From: Dactylis glomerata
Taxonomy: Eukaryota > Streptophyta > Magnoliopsida > Poales > Poaceae
NCBI GenBank assembly: GCA_007115705.1
Contig: QXEO01000339.1
Span: 8,701,122 to 8,765,121 of the forward strand
Length of the DNA stretch: 64,000 nt
Direction: 5' to 3'
The translations under genes and the position numbers were made by a program. Under the pieces are notes generated by a model, which saw nothing but the letters and a program-made list of their open reading frames with translations, searched no databases and was not told the DNA's origin. This document shows, one piece after another, positions 32,152-42,551 of this stretch. Positions within the stretch are counted from its first letter, which is position 1; each line of letters opens with the position of its first letter.

Positions 32152-33155
32152 TGTTGAATATATAAGCAATTTACCATAAGATTTAATCCGAAATAACCAA
32201 TAATAAAACATGATGATAATTGTAGGAATTAACGTAATCATGCATACTAGCAGAATAGACGAACAGATCAAATCTAACACAGATAAAGAGATCACATCTA
32301 CTCCAAACGCTAGTACAAGAAACTGTAACAGAAACTGAAAAAGATAGGAGCAGATTGCATACGGTGCTGCAGGAGGATTCGCGTTCGCGTTCAGATTCGC
32401 GTTCGCGTTGGCGTTTGCGTTGGCACCAGCGTCGTCGGCCATGTCGTTGATGTAGAGGGCGCTGATGTCCGGGAAGAAGTCCTCGTCGGGGAAGGAGTCG
32501 TCGGTCGACGTGATGCCGTCAGTAGTCGCGCAGAAGCGCTCCCAAAAACCTGATCGCCCCTCACCCATACAGGTTCACAAGAGGCGGGGTTCCGGAGGCC
32601 TACTGTCCCGTCGTCCGGTGCACGCCGGAAGAGGGGATGGAGAAGGTGTAGCGGCGGCGCAAGGCTCTGGAGGCGAGAGACGGGATGTGATACAGCGTGA
32701 TTAGGGTTTGAGCCTAAGCCTGCTTATATAGCACCGGTCGGGTAAGACGTGGGGCGCAGCCCACGTCCGAGTTAGTAACAGCCCATGATCCGGAAAAACC
32801 GGAAACGGCTGATAGAGAAATAACTCGCGCAGTAATTTTCCCAACAGCAAAAAGATAAGTAAGCTCGGCACCGAGGCACAATTCCGCAAACCGCGGCGCG
32901 CGCGCGTCGTGACGAGGCGAGGCGAGGCGAGGCGAGGCGGGCGGCGGAGGAGGAGGAGCGCGCGTGTAAGCCACTCCTCTTCTCTCACTTTAGGAGGTAG
33001 TAGAACACCCCACTATATATATTGGTGCAACTCCCCTCAAACTAGCAAGGTGGGACTAAACTTTGGCTGCCACCCCTTGCTATGCATGAATGGGCCATGA
33101 GAATTTCATAATTTGTATTGGGCCATGGACCAAAGCCCACAGCCAAATTCCAACA
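32152..33155 (-). mobile_element. 3' LTR of copia E (1004 bp)
   Basis: Left copy. Bounded on its right by atcccccacaaa, which on the minus strand is the polypurine tract TTTGTGGGGGAT directly before TGTTGGAATTTGG. It carries the same TATA box and open frame as the right copy. Confidence 0.93.
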
Positions 33156-33717
33156 ATCCCCCACAAAGTCTCATTGGCACATCTCATCACATCACATCAA
33201 ATAATTCCAGAACATTGTTTATATACCGGTGCAAGGTGGAGACTGTTAAGTTGAACTTCCACTTAGAACTTCATGCTACACTAGATTGCAACTTGAATAG
33301 TGGACTATGCCTTGAACTACAAGTTTGGTGCGCACTAGTTTCACACAAAGCCTAGACCGATACTAGGCTGCCGCAAGGCTTCCCCGTGGTTTGGAGCTTA
33401 TGCGTCATACTCCATGGCCTTTCATGAGTTTATTAGAGAGCACCCAACTCCCATAGACTGCGACGTTTGACAGTCAGACTCATATAGGTGTGTTCTTCAA
33501 AAGATGTTCTGCAGGGCAACATCTTTGCTATAAATAAGCCACTTAGAACACATTAAGATAAATATCAACCTGCCATGCAGAATAGGAGAGTATTGCATCT
33601 ATATGGAGTGGTAGTATAATGTAAGGATACTCTCCTCCCAGCTGACCAACAGCTTGTCTCCCAACTCTAATTCACGGGATCTCCGATCACATAGAGTGGG
33701 TTACCACTGTGGGCAAC
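33156..33717 (-). other. 3' noncoding region of copia E
   Basis: Between the RNase H stop and the polypurine tract; no gene seen. Confidence 0.6.
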
Positions 33718-35555
33718 TCAAAGTGTGGGTCTCAAACCCATCTCCTTCGATGCATTATCTATCACATTGCGTGATAGACCCTTTGTGAAGGGATCTGCCA
33801 GATTTTTAGATGTTTGGATATAATCCAACGCAATAACTCCGGAGTTTCTCATTTTCCTGACAGATTTCAGTCTCCTCTTCACATGTCTTGATGACTTCAT
33901 ATTGTCCTTAGAACTGTTTACTTTGATGATCACAGTTTGATTATCACAGTTCATAGGAATTGCGGGTATAGGTTTTTCAACCACAGGCAAGTCCATCAAG
34001 AGCTCTCGAAGCCACTCTGCTTCAACAGTGGCTGTGTCTAATGCTGTGAGTTCTGCTTCCATAGTTGACCTCGTTAAGATGGTCTGCTTGCAAGACTTCC
34101 ACGAAACAGCACCACCACCAAGTGTAAACACATAACCACTTGTGGCCTTAGTCTCATCAGCATCAGAAATCCAATTCGAGTCACTATACCCTTCAAGTAC
34201 CCTTGGATACCCAGAGTAGTGAACTCCATAGCTCGCAGTGCCACTCAAATAACGCAAAACCCTTTCAAGAGCCTGCCAATGAACATCTCCAGGATTTGAC
34301 ACAAATCGACTCAACTTGCTAACAGAAAAGAGATGTCAGGCCTCGTAGCGCTGGCCAAATACATAAGCGAGCCAATAATCTGAGAATATCTCAGCTGATC
34401 TTTAGCATCCTTAGGATCTCCCTGATTCTTTCGAACCAACATGCTAGGATCATATGGCGTAGGAGAAGACTTGCAGTCGCTATACCCAAAACGACTCAAG
34501 ATCTTTTCCACATAGTGAGATTGAAGCAGTGTTATCCCACCATCGTCATCTTTCAGTAGCTTGATGTTCAAGATCACATCAGCCACTCCTAGATCTTTCA
34601 TCTCAAAACAATGAGATAGAAAGTCTTTGACCTCCTTGATAACATCAAGACTGGTCCCGAATATCAGTATATCATCAACATACAGACATAAGATGACTCC
34701 TTGGCCCCCACCATGGCGATAGTACACACACTTGTCAGCTTCATTGACAACAAAGCCTGCAGCAGTTAAGGTTCTTTCAAACTTCTCATGCCACTGCTTA
34801 GGTGCTTGCTTAAGACCATACAAAGACTTCAGCAACTTACACACCTTTCCTTCTTGACCACCTACTACAAACCCATCCGGCTGATCCATATAAATTTCCT
34901 CATCTAACTCTCCATTTAGGAAAGCCGTCTTAACGTCCATTTGATGAACGAGAAGACCATGCGAGGCAGCCAGGGATAGTAGTACTCTGATAGTGGTCAA
35001 TCTGGCCACGGGTGAATAAGTATCAAAGAAGTCTTCCCCTTCTTTCTGGGTATAACCCTTAGCAACAAGGCGTGCCTTGTACTTCTCAATAGTACCGTCA
35101 GGTCTAAGCTTCTTCTTGAACACCCACTTACATCCTACAGGTTTGCACCCATAAGGACGATCAGTAATTTCCCAAGTTCCATTTGCCAAGATGGAATCCA
35201 TCTCACTGTGAACGGCTTCTTTCCAGTAGTCAGCATCTTGAGATGCATAGGCTTCTGAAATAGAAGTGGGAGTGTCATCCACGAGGTATACAATAAAATC
35301 ATCACCAAAGTCTTTTCAGTCCTCCATCTCTTACTCCTAGTAGGAGCTTTATTGTTATCCTCCACAGGATTATCAGAGTGTTCTATCGAAATGGTGGGTT
35401 CAGGAATTGTAAATAATTCTTGACTAGTGAACTAGGCATCTCCTGATTTGATGAACTAGACGAACCTTTCATTGGAAAGATGTCCTCAAAGAAAGTCGCA
35501 TCATTCGACTCCATAATAGTACCAACACGCATGTCAGATACTTCAGATTTTACTA
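33718..35555 (-). pseudogene. Copia E reverse transcriptase and RNase H
   Basis: Two minus frames. 35282-34311 holds the RT: CKWVFKKKLRPDGT, HQMDVKTAFLNGE, active site LYVDDILIFG and the TRPDISF block. A frameshift near 34315 leads to 34314-33718 with RNase H (GYSDSNWISDAD, EAELTALDTA, CDNQTVIIK) ending MGLRPTL. The linker 35283-35555 between integrase and RT contains stops. The product cannot be made whole. Confidence 0.9.
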
Positions 35556-36497
35556 TCAAAAATCTATAGCCATGCTATGAAACGCATATCCCAGAAGAAC
35601 ACAATCCACGGTTTTTGGTCCAAGCTTTCGCTTCTTGGGTACCGGCAAGTTTACCTTTGCCAAACAACCCCAAGTCCGTAAGTAAGAGAGTTTTAACCTC
35701 TTCTTTTCCCATTCCTCAAATGGTGTAATTTCTTTGTTCTTAGTGGGAACACGATTTAGGACATGACACGCAGTCAAGATCGCCTCCCCCCACCATGCCT
35801 TGGAAAGACCCGATGTGTCTAACATGGCGTTAACCAAATCAGTTAGAGTACGGTTCTTTCTTTCAGCCACCCCGTTAGATTGAGGTGAGTAGGGAGGCGT
35901 CCTCTCATGGATTATACCATGTTCCGCACAAAAAGAATCAAATTCGTTGGAAAAATACTCTCCACCACGATCGGACCTAAGCCGCTTGATCTTACGATCA
36001 AGTTGATTTTCTGCTTCAGCTTTATAGATTTTGAAGTAGTTCAAAGCTTCATCTTTAGATTTCAGAAGATACACATAACAGTATCTGGTGGAGTCATCAA
36101 TTAATGTCATGAAATATTTCTTTCCACCTTTTGTCAACTCACCATTCATCTCACAAAGATCTGAATGTATGAGCTCTAGTGGTGCCAAATCTCTTGCCTC
36201 CGCGGTCTTGTGAGACTTGCGAGGTTGCTTTGCTTGCACACACACTTGGCACTTAGATCCCTTGACATTAGTAAATTTCGGAATTAAACTCATGTTGGCT
36301 AGCCGCGTCATGCAACCAAAGTTAATATGACAAAGTCGTGAATGCCAAATATTGGACTCATTATCATTGCAAACATGATTAATAACTTTAGTGCATAAGT
36401 CTGACAAAGAAAGGCGGAACAAGCCTCCGCACTCATAGCCTTTCCCAACAAATTGTCCATACTTAGATATTACAACTTTATTGGACTCGAAAACCAA
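35556..36497 (-). pseudogene. Copia E GAG-pre-integrase and integrase
   Basis: Minus frame with the zinc-binding pre-integrase (WHSRLCHINFGCMTRLAN, CQVCVQAKQPRKSH) and integrase core (LIHSDLCEMNGE, RLRSDRGGEYFS, NGVAERKNRT with catalytic Asp, Asp and Glu). The next frame upstream is shifted, so it is disconnected from protease. Confidence 0.9.
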
Positions 36498-37677
36498 CTT
36501 AAAACCATCTCGACACAGAAGGATCCGCTGACGAGATTTTTATTGATGGAGGGAACGTGCTGCACATTCTTCAGCTGTACGGTCTTCCCCGAAGTGAACT
36601 TCAGATTTACCGTACCAACACCTTGAACAAAAGCACGTGAGCCGTTTCCCATCAGCACGGAGCTAGCCCGTGCGACCTGATAAGAAGAAAACATGGAAAT
36701 ATCAGCACATACATGTATATTGGCACCGGTGTCTATCCACCATTCAGGCGAATGACAAACTGAAAGGATGGTAGGAAATATACCATACCCAGCATCCTTC
36801 ATATCCGTATCACCAACAACAACATTGGCAGAATTGCCGCCGTTTCCATGTGGACGCTTATCAAAGCGTTTAGGGCAGCTAGGAGCCCAATGATTCGGAT
36901 CACCACACACATGGCAGGATCCTTTCTTCTTATACTCAGTCTTCTTCTTGAAGTTGGTAGTCTGCGAGGCCTTGTTCTTGCCGTCAAATTTCCCTTGCCC
37001 TCAAATTTGTTCTTATTCTTGGACTTGTGGGACTGGAAGTTATTTTTCTGCACCACATGTGCACTAGAGCTTCCATCGAAACCTCGAACACGTGTATCCT
37101 TTGCTCTCGCCTTTTCCTCAACATGAAGAGAACCAATGAGATCCGAAACGGAAAACTCCTGTCTCTTATGTTTCAGAGAAGTAGCAAAGTTCCTCCATGA
37201 AGGAGGAAGCTTGGCAATAATGCCACCGGCCACAAACTTGTCCGGTAAGGTACACTTGAACTGCTCGAGTTCTTTGGCAAGAGACTGTATCTCATGAGCC
37301 TGCTCCACAATGGGACGGTCATCAGTCATCTTATAATCATAGAATTGTTCCATGATATACAGCTCAGTGCCAGCGTCAGAAACACCAAACTTGGCTTCCA
37401 GCGCATCCCACGCATCCTTGCCATTATCAAATGACATATAGGTGTCAACAATGTTGTCACCAAGAATGTTGAACAAAGCCCCCATAAACATGGTGTCGAC
37501 TTTCTGAAAAGCTTCCTCCTGAGCAGGAGAAAGATCTCCCTCAGGTCTGCCAAGAGTGGCGCTATAGCAGCCTAGGTTTTTCAACCATAGAACTGCCTCG
37601 TGCGCCATCTCTTATAATGGACACCATCAAAGGGAGGCGGCCTGGTAGCCGCGGCCAAACCAGTTGGACTCAATTGC
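36498..37677 (-). pseudogene. Copia E gag and protease
   Basis: Gag core on the minus strand (HEAVLWLKNLGCYSATLGRP, ELYIMEQFYDYKMTDDRP, LPPSWRNFATSLKHKRQEF), then a frameshift near 36990, a zinc knuckle CHVCGDPNHWAPSC around 36910 and the protease motif WWIDTGANIHVC around 36730. Upstream, QLSPTGLAAATRPPPFDG (37677 to 37620) is in another frame because one G appears lost near 37597 (acgaggcagtt). So at least two frameshifts separate gag start, gag body and protease. Confidence 0.88.
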
Positions 37678-37697
37678 CTATAATCAGGTTTTTGGAT

Positions 37698-38700
37698 TGT
37701 TGAATATATAAGCAATTTACCATAAGATTTAATCCGAAATAACCAATAATAAAACATGATGATAATTGTAGGAATTAACGTAATCATGCATACTAGCAGA
37801 ATAGACGAACAGATCAAATCTAACACAGATAAAGAGATCACATCTACTCCAAACGCTAGTACAAGAAACTGTAACAGAAACTGAAAAAGATAGGAGCAGA
37901 TTGCATACGGTGCTGCAGGAGGATTCGCGTTCGCGTTCAGATTCGCGTTCGCGTTGGCGTTTGCGTTGGCACCAGCGTCGTCGGCCATGTCGTTGATGTA
38001 GAGGGCGCTGATGTCCGGGAAGAAGTCCTCGTCGGGGAAGGAGTCGTCGGTCGACGTGATGCCGTTAGTAGTCGCGCAGAAGCGCTCCCAAAAACCTGAT
38101 CGCCCCTCACCCATACAGGTTCACAAGAGGCGGGGTTCCGGAGGCCTACTGTCCCGTCGTCCGGTGCACGCCGGAAGAGGGGATGGAGAAGGTGTAGCGG
38201 CGGCGCAAGGCTCTGGAGGCGAGAGACAGGATGTGATACAACGTGATTCGGGTTTGAGCCTAAGCCTGCTTATATAGCACCGGTCGGGTAAGACGTGGGG
38301 CGCAGCCCACGTCCGAGTTAGTAACAGCCCACGATCCGGAAAAACCGGAAACGGCTGATAGAGAAATAACTCGCGCAGTAATTTTCCCAACAACAAAAAG
38401 ATAAGTAAGCTCGGCACCGAGGCAAATTCCGCAAACCGCGGCGCGCGCGCGTCGTGACGAGGCGAGGCGAGGCGAGGCGAGGCGGGCGGCGGAGGAGGAG
38501 GAGCGCGCGTGTAAGCCACTCCTCTTCTCTCACTTTAGGAGGTAGTAGAACACCCCACTATATATATTGGTGCAACTCCCCTCAAACTAGCAAGGTGGGA
38601 CTAAACTTTGGCTGCCACCCCTTGCTATGCATGAATGGGCCATGAGAATTTCATAATTTGTATTGGGCCGTGGACCAAAGCCCACAGCCAAATTCCAACA
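37698..38700 (-). mobile_element. 5' LTR of copia E (1003 bp)
   Basis: Right copy. On the minus strand a TATA box CTATATAAG (about 38276-38268) precedes an open frame starting at 38114. A GAGGC-type short repeat (gaggcgaggc..., 38459-38482) is in the upstream part. Confidence 0.93.
37909..38114 (-). CDS. LTR-encoded candidate first exon of copia E gag
   Basis: ATG at 38114, about 150 nt downstream of the TATA box on the minus strand, opens MGEGRSGFWERFCATT.., with an acidic middle and a run of Ala-Asn pairs ending NPPAAP. A donor GTATGC (37908) and an acceptor attatag (37680-37678) would remove 231 nt that span the LTR end, and join ..PPAAP to QLSPTGLAAATRPPPFDG, the start of gag, in frame. 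The removed segment is T-rich on this strand and would otherwise encode a very hydrophobic stretch unlike gag. The frame is open with or without splicing. The left LTR carries the same frame. Splicing is inferred. Confidence 0.5.
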
Positions 38701-38749
38701 GCTAGAACTTGACGACCTCATCTGGAACCACGGCCCCAAGACGGGCATC

Positions 38750-39353
38750 ATGAAATTCATCGGCTGGAATTGCCAAGGTATGGGAAAGGATCTCGCCAGC
38801 TCCAATAAAATGGAGTACCTTGCCAGACTCATGACATCCACTGGAGCTCAGGTAACTTTCGTCTCGGAAATTAGAAATTCTAGGTATATTTCTTCCCAAC
38901 TCAATAATCATTTTAATACTGCCGGTAGCTTTATAGTACCCTCAAATGGACTGTCGGGTGGCCTCTGGCTGCTTTGGAACGATGATGTCCAAGTTTCAAT
39001 CAAATTCTCCAGTCACAATCTTATCTTAGGTGTGGTTGTAAATATAGCTACCAATGTAGAGTTTGCTCTGGCCTGTGTTTATGGTGATCCACATCACCGT
39101 CAGACAAGAATGATATGGGATCAAATTTTCACTTTTGTGTTTGACAACTTGGGCAAACCTACAGTTTGCTTAGGTGATCTTAATAACATCATGTGTGATT
39201 TCGACTCCACCTCTGGTAATATAAACAAGTACCGTATGCGTACCTTTAATGCTTATGTGAAGCAATGTGGGTTCTTTGATTTGGGATTTAGTGGTCCTGC
39301 TTACACATGGACGAACAAGCGCTTCTCTTTGAAACCCGTGTTTGAGCGACTTG
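38750..39353 (+). pseudogene. LINE ORF2, endonuclease domain (first part)
   Basis: ATG at 38750 starts MKFIGWNCQGMGKDLASS, the standard start of the plant L1 apurinic-type endonuclease. Further motifs: FVSEIRNSRYI with the catalytic Glu, LACVYGDPHHRQTRMIW, CLGDLNNIM with Asp and Asn. The MITE interrupts after VFERL; the frame resumes exactly at 39865 using the duplicated ttg. Confidence 0.9.
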
Positions 39354-39861
39354 GGATGTGTTCGGTTCCAGAATTTGAGGGAACGGAACGGGTTGGTTCC
39401 GTCCCTAGGACCCGTTCCTGTGTTCGGTTGAGGAGACGGAACGGAACCAACTAGTCCCGCCAAAGGGAATATACCGTGTAGATGCGGAATTGACTGGTTC
39501 TCCCGAATCGGCCGGACCGCGCGGAATGGAGATTAGGCTAATCAAGTTTAGCTATAATTAATCAAGTTTAGCAATAATTAATCAAGATTAGGCTATAATT
39601 AATCATGTTTAGCAATAATTAATTAAGATTAGAAATAATTAATCAAGATTAGGAATAATTAATCAAGATTAGGAATAATTAATCAAGTTTAGTAAGGTTC
39701 CATTCCATTCCATTCTCATCCCATCCCAAAACCGAACACAGGGATGGAACCGTTCCGTTCCTCGAATTTTTCCGAACCGAACACAGGGTCGGAACCATTC
39801 CATGCCCTAGGAATGGAACCATTCCATTCCGTCCTCCCAGGTTCCAGAACCGAACACATCC
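39354..39861. mobile_element. 508-bp PIF/Harbinger (Tourist-like) MITE
   Basis: Terminal inverted repeats GGATGTGTTCGGTTC and GAACCGAACACATCC at the ends, a 3-bp duplication ttg (39351-39353 and 39862-39864), no coding capacity. The sequence GGATGTGTTCGG resembles Tourist/Harbinger ends. Subterminal regions repeat ggaacggaac/ttccattcc motifs. Confidence 0.8.
39540..39694 (+). repeat. 20-bp A/T-rich minisatellite inside the MITE
   Basis: About eight units of aatcaag(t/a)ttagcaataatt, with one or two changes each. Confidence 0.9.
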
Positions 39862-39864
39862 TTG

Positions 39865-40204
39865 ATAGATGTCTTGCTAATGCCGAATGGTGTGCTGTTT
39901 TTCCAAATACTAACGTCTTCAATTTTCCTATTATGTTAAGTGATCATGCACCCATTCTTGTTTCCACGGAATCTCAATTTCGCAGACCTAAGCTTAATTT
40001 TAAGTTTGAGAATTGGTGGACTATGGAGAATGATTTTCATAGCACAGCTAAATCTGCCTGGCTCTCCTCAGCCAGTAAACCTTTCCATGCTAGAACTTCT
40101 AATCTTGCAGGTACCTTGAAGAAGTGGTGCAAAAAGAAAAAGCCAATCTCACAACAATTAGATAATATCCAAGAGCAGATTAACAAGATCCAGATGCAAC
40201 CTGT
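39865..40204 (+). pseudogene. LINE ORF2, end of endonuclease and linker
   Basis: Continues as DRCLANAEWCAVFP and the catalytic block MLSDHAPILV (Ser-Asp-His), then a basic linker (KKWCKKKKPISQQLD). It is cut by element C; cctgt at 40200-40204 is the duplicated target. Confidence 0.88.
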
Positions 40205-41336
40205 TGTTGCCTGTCAAAACCCACCGGCGAGCAGCGACGAGCAACACGAAGAGCCGGGAGGCTCCCAGAACTGCTGGTGGGCCCTGGTCCCTCGGGCAAC
40301 GGCCCGCAAAACTCCGGCACATGTCCTGGCTGATGCAAGGGTGTGCCACCTGACCTATACCTGATCAGGAAGGTGATGGATTGCTTCGATTAGTTTCCTG
40401 CATGGCAGACACATAAACATTAAATACGAGCCTCGATCGGCTCTCAGGTTTCCCTGTGAATCGGCTCATGTAGCCGATTGTCCCATGGATCTGCATTGGA
40501 TCTACGATAACATGGGGTTTTGCTTTATCAATACAAGTCAAATCGATCTACGACAGTTTAACGCTTTCACCACATAATTGGAACATCCCACACGTAATTG
40601 AGCCTGGTAGATACGAAAGATAACAGAAAACTAACCCTAGAGGAGGCCAAAAAACCAACGTAGAGTCAATTCCCGGAACAACTCCTCTCGAATTGGCAAA
40701 CCATATCCTTACGTACTACTGGATCGTTCAACCCGTTTGTGAGGCCTAACCATGCGGATATCAAACTAATCCTTGGAGAACAAGGAACAACTATGACAGA
40801 TTGAATCGACTGAATAAAGATCAAGCAAGATGCTGCCCTTACACCCAAAATAGGTGCAAAGGCAGCGAGATCTCTAGGGGCAGCATGACTAAGCAAACAT
40901 AACCAAAAGCACCGATGCTAGCCCAAACAGATCTATGATAACAGTATTACTCGCCATCAACAAGGCTTCAGTACGAGCAACACCAAATAACACATAAGCA
41001 GATGCTGCCTAGATCGCGAGATGCGATCTAGGCAGCACGACGCTTACCTGAAAGAAACCCTCGAAACAAGGGGTGGCGATGCGCCGAGATTGTGTTTGTT
41101 GTGAACGTGATTGTCCTCCTTTCTCAATAACCCTAGGTACACATTTATAGTCCGGAGACTTTCTATCTTTGGAATAAACCTAACAACTCTATCTCTTGTT
41201 TAAACCGAAACGTAATCTATCATAATATACAGATACACGGGCAATTAGCCCAAATCCACGCGCAAGGCCGATCCAGCCTCCAAGCCCATCTTGATTACGG
41301 CCCATCTCCTCATTTGGCCAAAATGTGGCGATAACA
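40205..41336 (-). mobile_element. 3' LTR of element C (left)
   Basis: On the minus strand TGTTATCGCC to GGCAACA. It has TATA CTATAAATG (41150-41142), a strong splice-donor-like CAG|GTAAGCG at 41048/41047 and a 15-bp perfect hairpin (41003-41037). An inverted motif pair AATCGGCT-catgt-AGCCGATT sits at 40459-40479. The minus-strand polypurine tract AACCAGGGGGGCATG (about 41338-41352) lies just outside. Confidence 0.95.
41003..41037 (-). repeat. LTR hairpin of element C
   Basis: TGCTGCCTAGATCGC (41003-41017) and GCGATCTAGGCAGCA (41023-41037) with loop gagat. In the right LTR (about 53542-53576) one base of the stem is changed. In the transcript it would lie roughly 80 nt from the predicted start. 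Confidence 0.9.
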
Positions 41337-41542
41337 CATGCCCCCCTGGTTTTGGCAATAATAATTCCAAAACCACTCTGTTTTTTCTTCATCGGGTCAC
41401 GCGTTGCAGAGCAGAACCGTCATATCGCCTCCTCATCATGATGCCTCGCCTTCTCAACTTCTCCGCAATACACGATTTGACAACTCTGGCACCACATTCT
41501 CGAAAACCGCTATGGCATTGAACCATCTTCCACTATTCCCCT

Positions 41543-41551
41543 TATTTAAAT
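41543..41551 (+). promoter_or_regulatory. TATA-like box before the acidic ORF of element C
   Basis: TATTTAAAT, 62-70 bp before the ATG at 41613, on the plus strand. Confidence 0.45.
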
Positions 41552-41612
41552 CTATCCGAACCATTTGCATCCTCATTCTTCTCCAATAGCCAAAAAACCC
41601 TCTTCCTCCGCC

Positions 41613-42113
41613 ATGGCCTCCTCTTCTTCCTCCAACACATCCGGCCTTTCCTTCCAATCCTCCAACTCCGTCAACCGGGAGCCGACGCCGGAGCACCCGC
41701 CAATGGCGGCGTACGAAGCTCTCGCCCCACAATGGTGGGACGAGAGAGACTAGGACTTCGCCGCCCAGTCAGAGGACGACGAGTCCCTGACCAACGGCGA
41801 GGAGGACCTCCAACTCCTCGTCGACGGGGAACTGGAGGCGGAGAGCGCCGACGACGCCGTGTCCTGGGGCGAGGACATCGGCTCTTCCGATGAGGAGGAA
41901 GAAGCAGAGGAGGACACCTCCTCCGACGAATACCCGCCGGTGAAGCGCTTCCGCGCCGGGTCCAGCGAGGACACCGACGACGACGACGAGGACGAGGAGG
42001 CCCCCGCTGACAACTTCAGCAGCAGCGGTGAGGACTACGCCGGCAGCAGCGCCGATGACAGCGAAGACGGCGGCGGCAATGGCAACGGCGACGACGACGA
42101 CGCCGCCTTCTAG
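41613..42113 (+). pseudogene. Acidic antisense ORF of element C
   Basis: ATG in a good context (gccATGG) opens MASSSSSNTSGLSFQSS. The frame reaches a TAG at 41751-41753 and then continues open in the same frame to a stop at 42113. The TAG replaces what looks like TGG (ERD-stop-DFAAQ). The product would be about 166 residues, Ser-rich at the start and strongly Asp/Glu-rich later (SSDEEEEAEEDTSSDE, EDTDDDDEDEEA). I recognise no domain. An acidic region of this kind fits a chromatin or transcription-related protein, but that is a guess. Confidence 0.6.
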
Positions 42114-42551
42114 ATTAGGAACTAGTAGTAGTAGTACTAGTAGTAGATCTCCATTTTGTAAGCAATCGGCTTCATTGTAAACAACCGTCTTTGGAATCAA
42201 CAAAGCTTGCTTTTCCCAATTTGATTTTGCCGATAGTCAAATAGGTCAACGTTCCAAAAGCCGATAGTAACGAATCGGCTTTCACCATACCACGCTTGAT
42301 ATGATCAACCAAGTCAAAGCCCAAAGAGCCGATGGCAACACATCGGCTTTTCCCACAAACATTGGCAAGGTCAAACTCGGTCGCTTATTTAGACAAGTCT
42401 GAGCGGTCACTTTCCAATTTCAACGGTAACCTGCAACCATCTTCAAAAAGGCTAACTCAGATCTCCAATTGCCTCATTGAACAAATCGGGCTCACGGCGA
42501 CACGAACCCTAGATTCCCCACCGCATAGATCCATCTCCGCCGGCAAATTAG
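42114..42551 (+). promoter_or_regulatory. Motif-rich presumed promoter of the PMD gene of element C
   Basis: No ORF. Two inverted pairs stand out: AAAGCCGAT-8-ATCGGCTTT (42257-42282) and AGCCGAT-8-ATCGGCT (42327-42348). A weak TATA-like tatttag is at 42386. The transcript start is unknown. Confidence 0.5.

Larger units (their letters stand above)
32152..38700 (-). mobile_element. Ty1/copia element E with near-identical LTRs
   Basis: LTRs at 32152-33155 and 37698-38700, TG..CA on the minus strand. Flanks are gctgg and gctag, a target duplication with one mismatch. Minus-strand order: 5' LTR, gag, protease, integrase, RT, RNase H, 3' LTR. By eye the LTRs differ by about seven substitutions and one indel in 1003 bp, yet the coding region has at least four frameshifts. 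No tRNA-Met primer site follows the 5' LTR. Confidence 0.93.

Noticed and set aside
32134..32568. 144-codon ORF in the left LTR of copia E as a separate gene
   Set aside because: It is the 3' LTR copy of the frame discussed for the 5' LTR and has no gag downstream.
41859..42203. Minus-strand ORFs opposite the acidic ORF of element C
   Set aside because: Low-complexity complement of an Asp/Glu/Ser-rich coding sequence.
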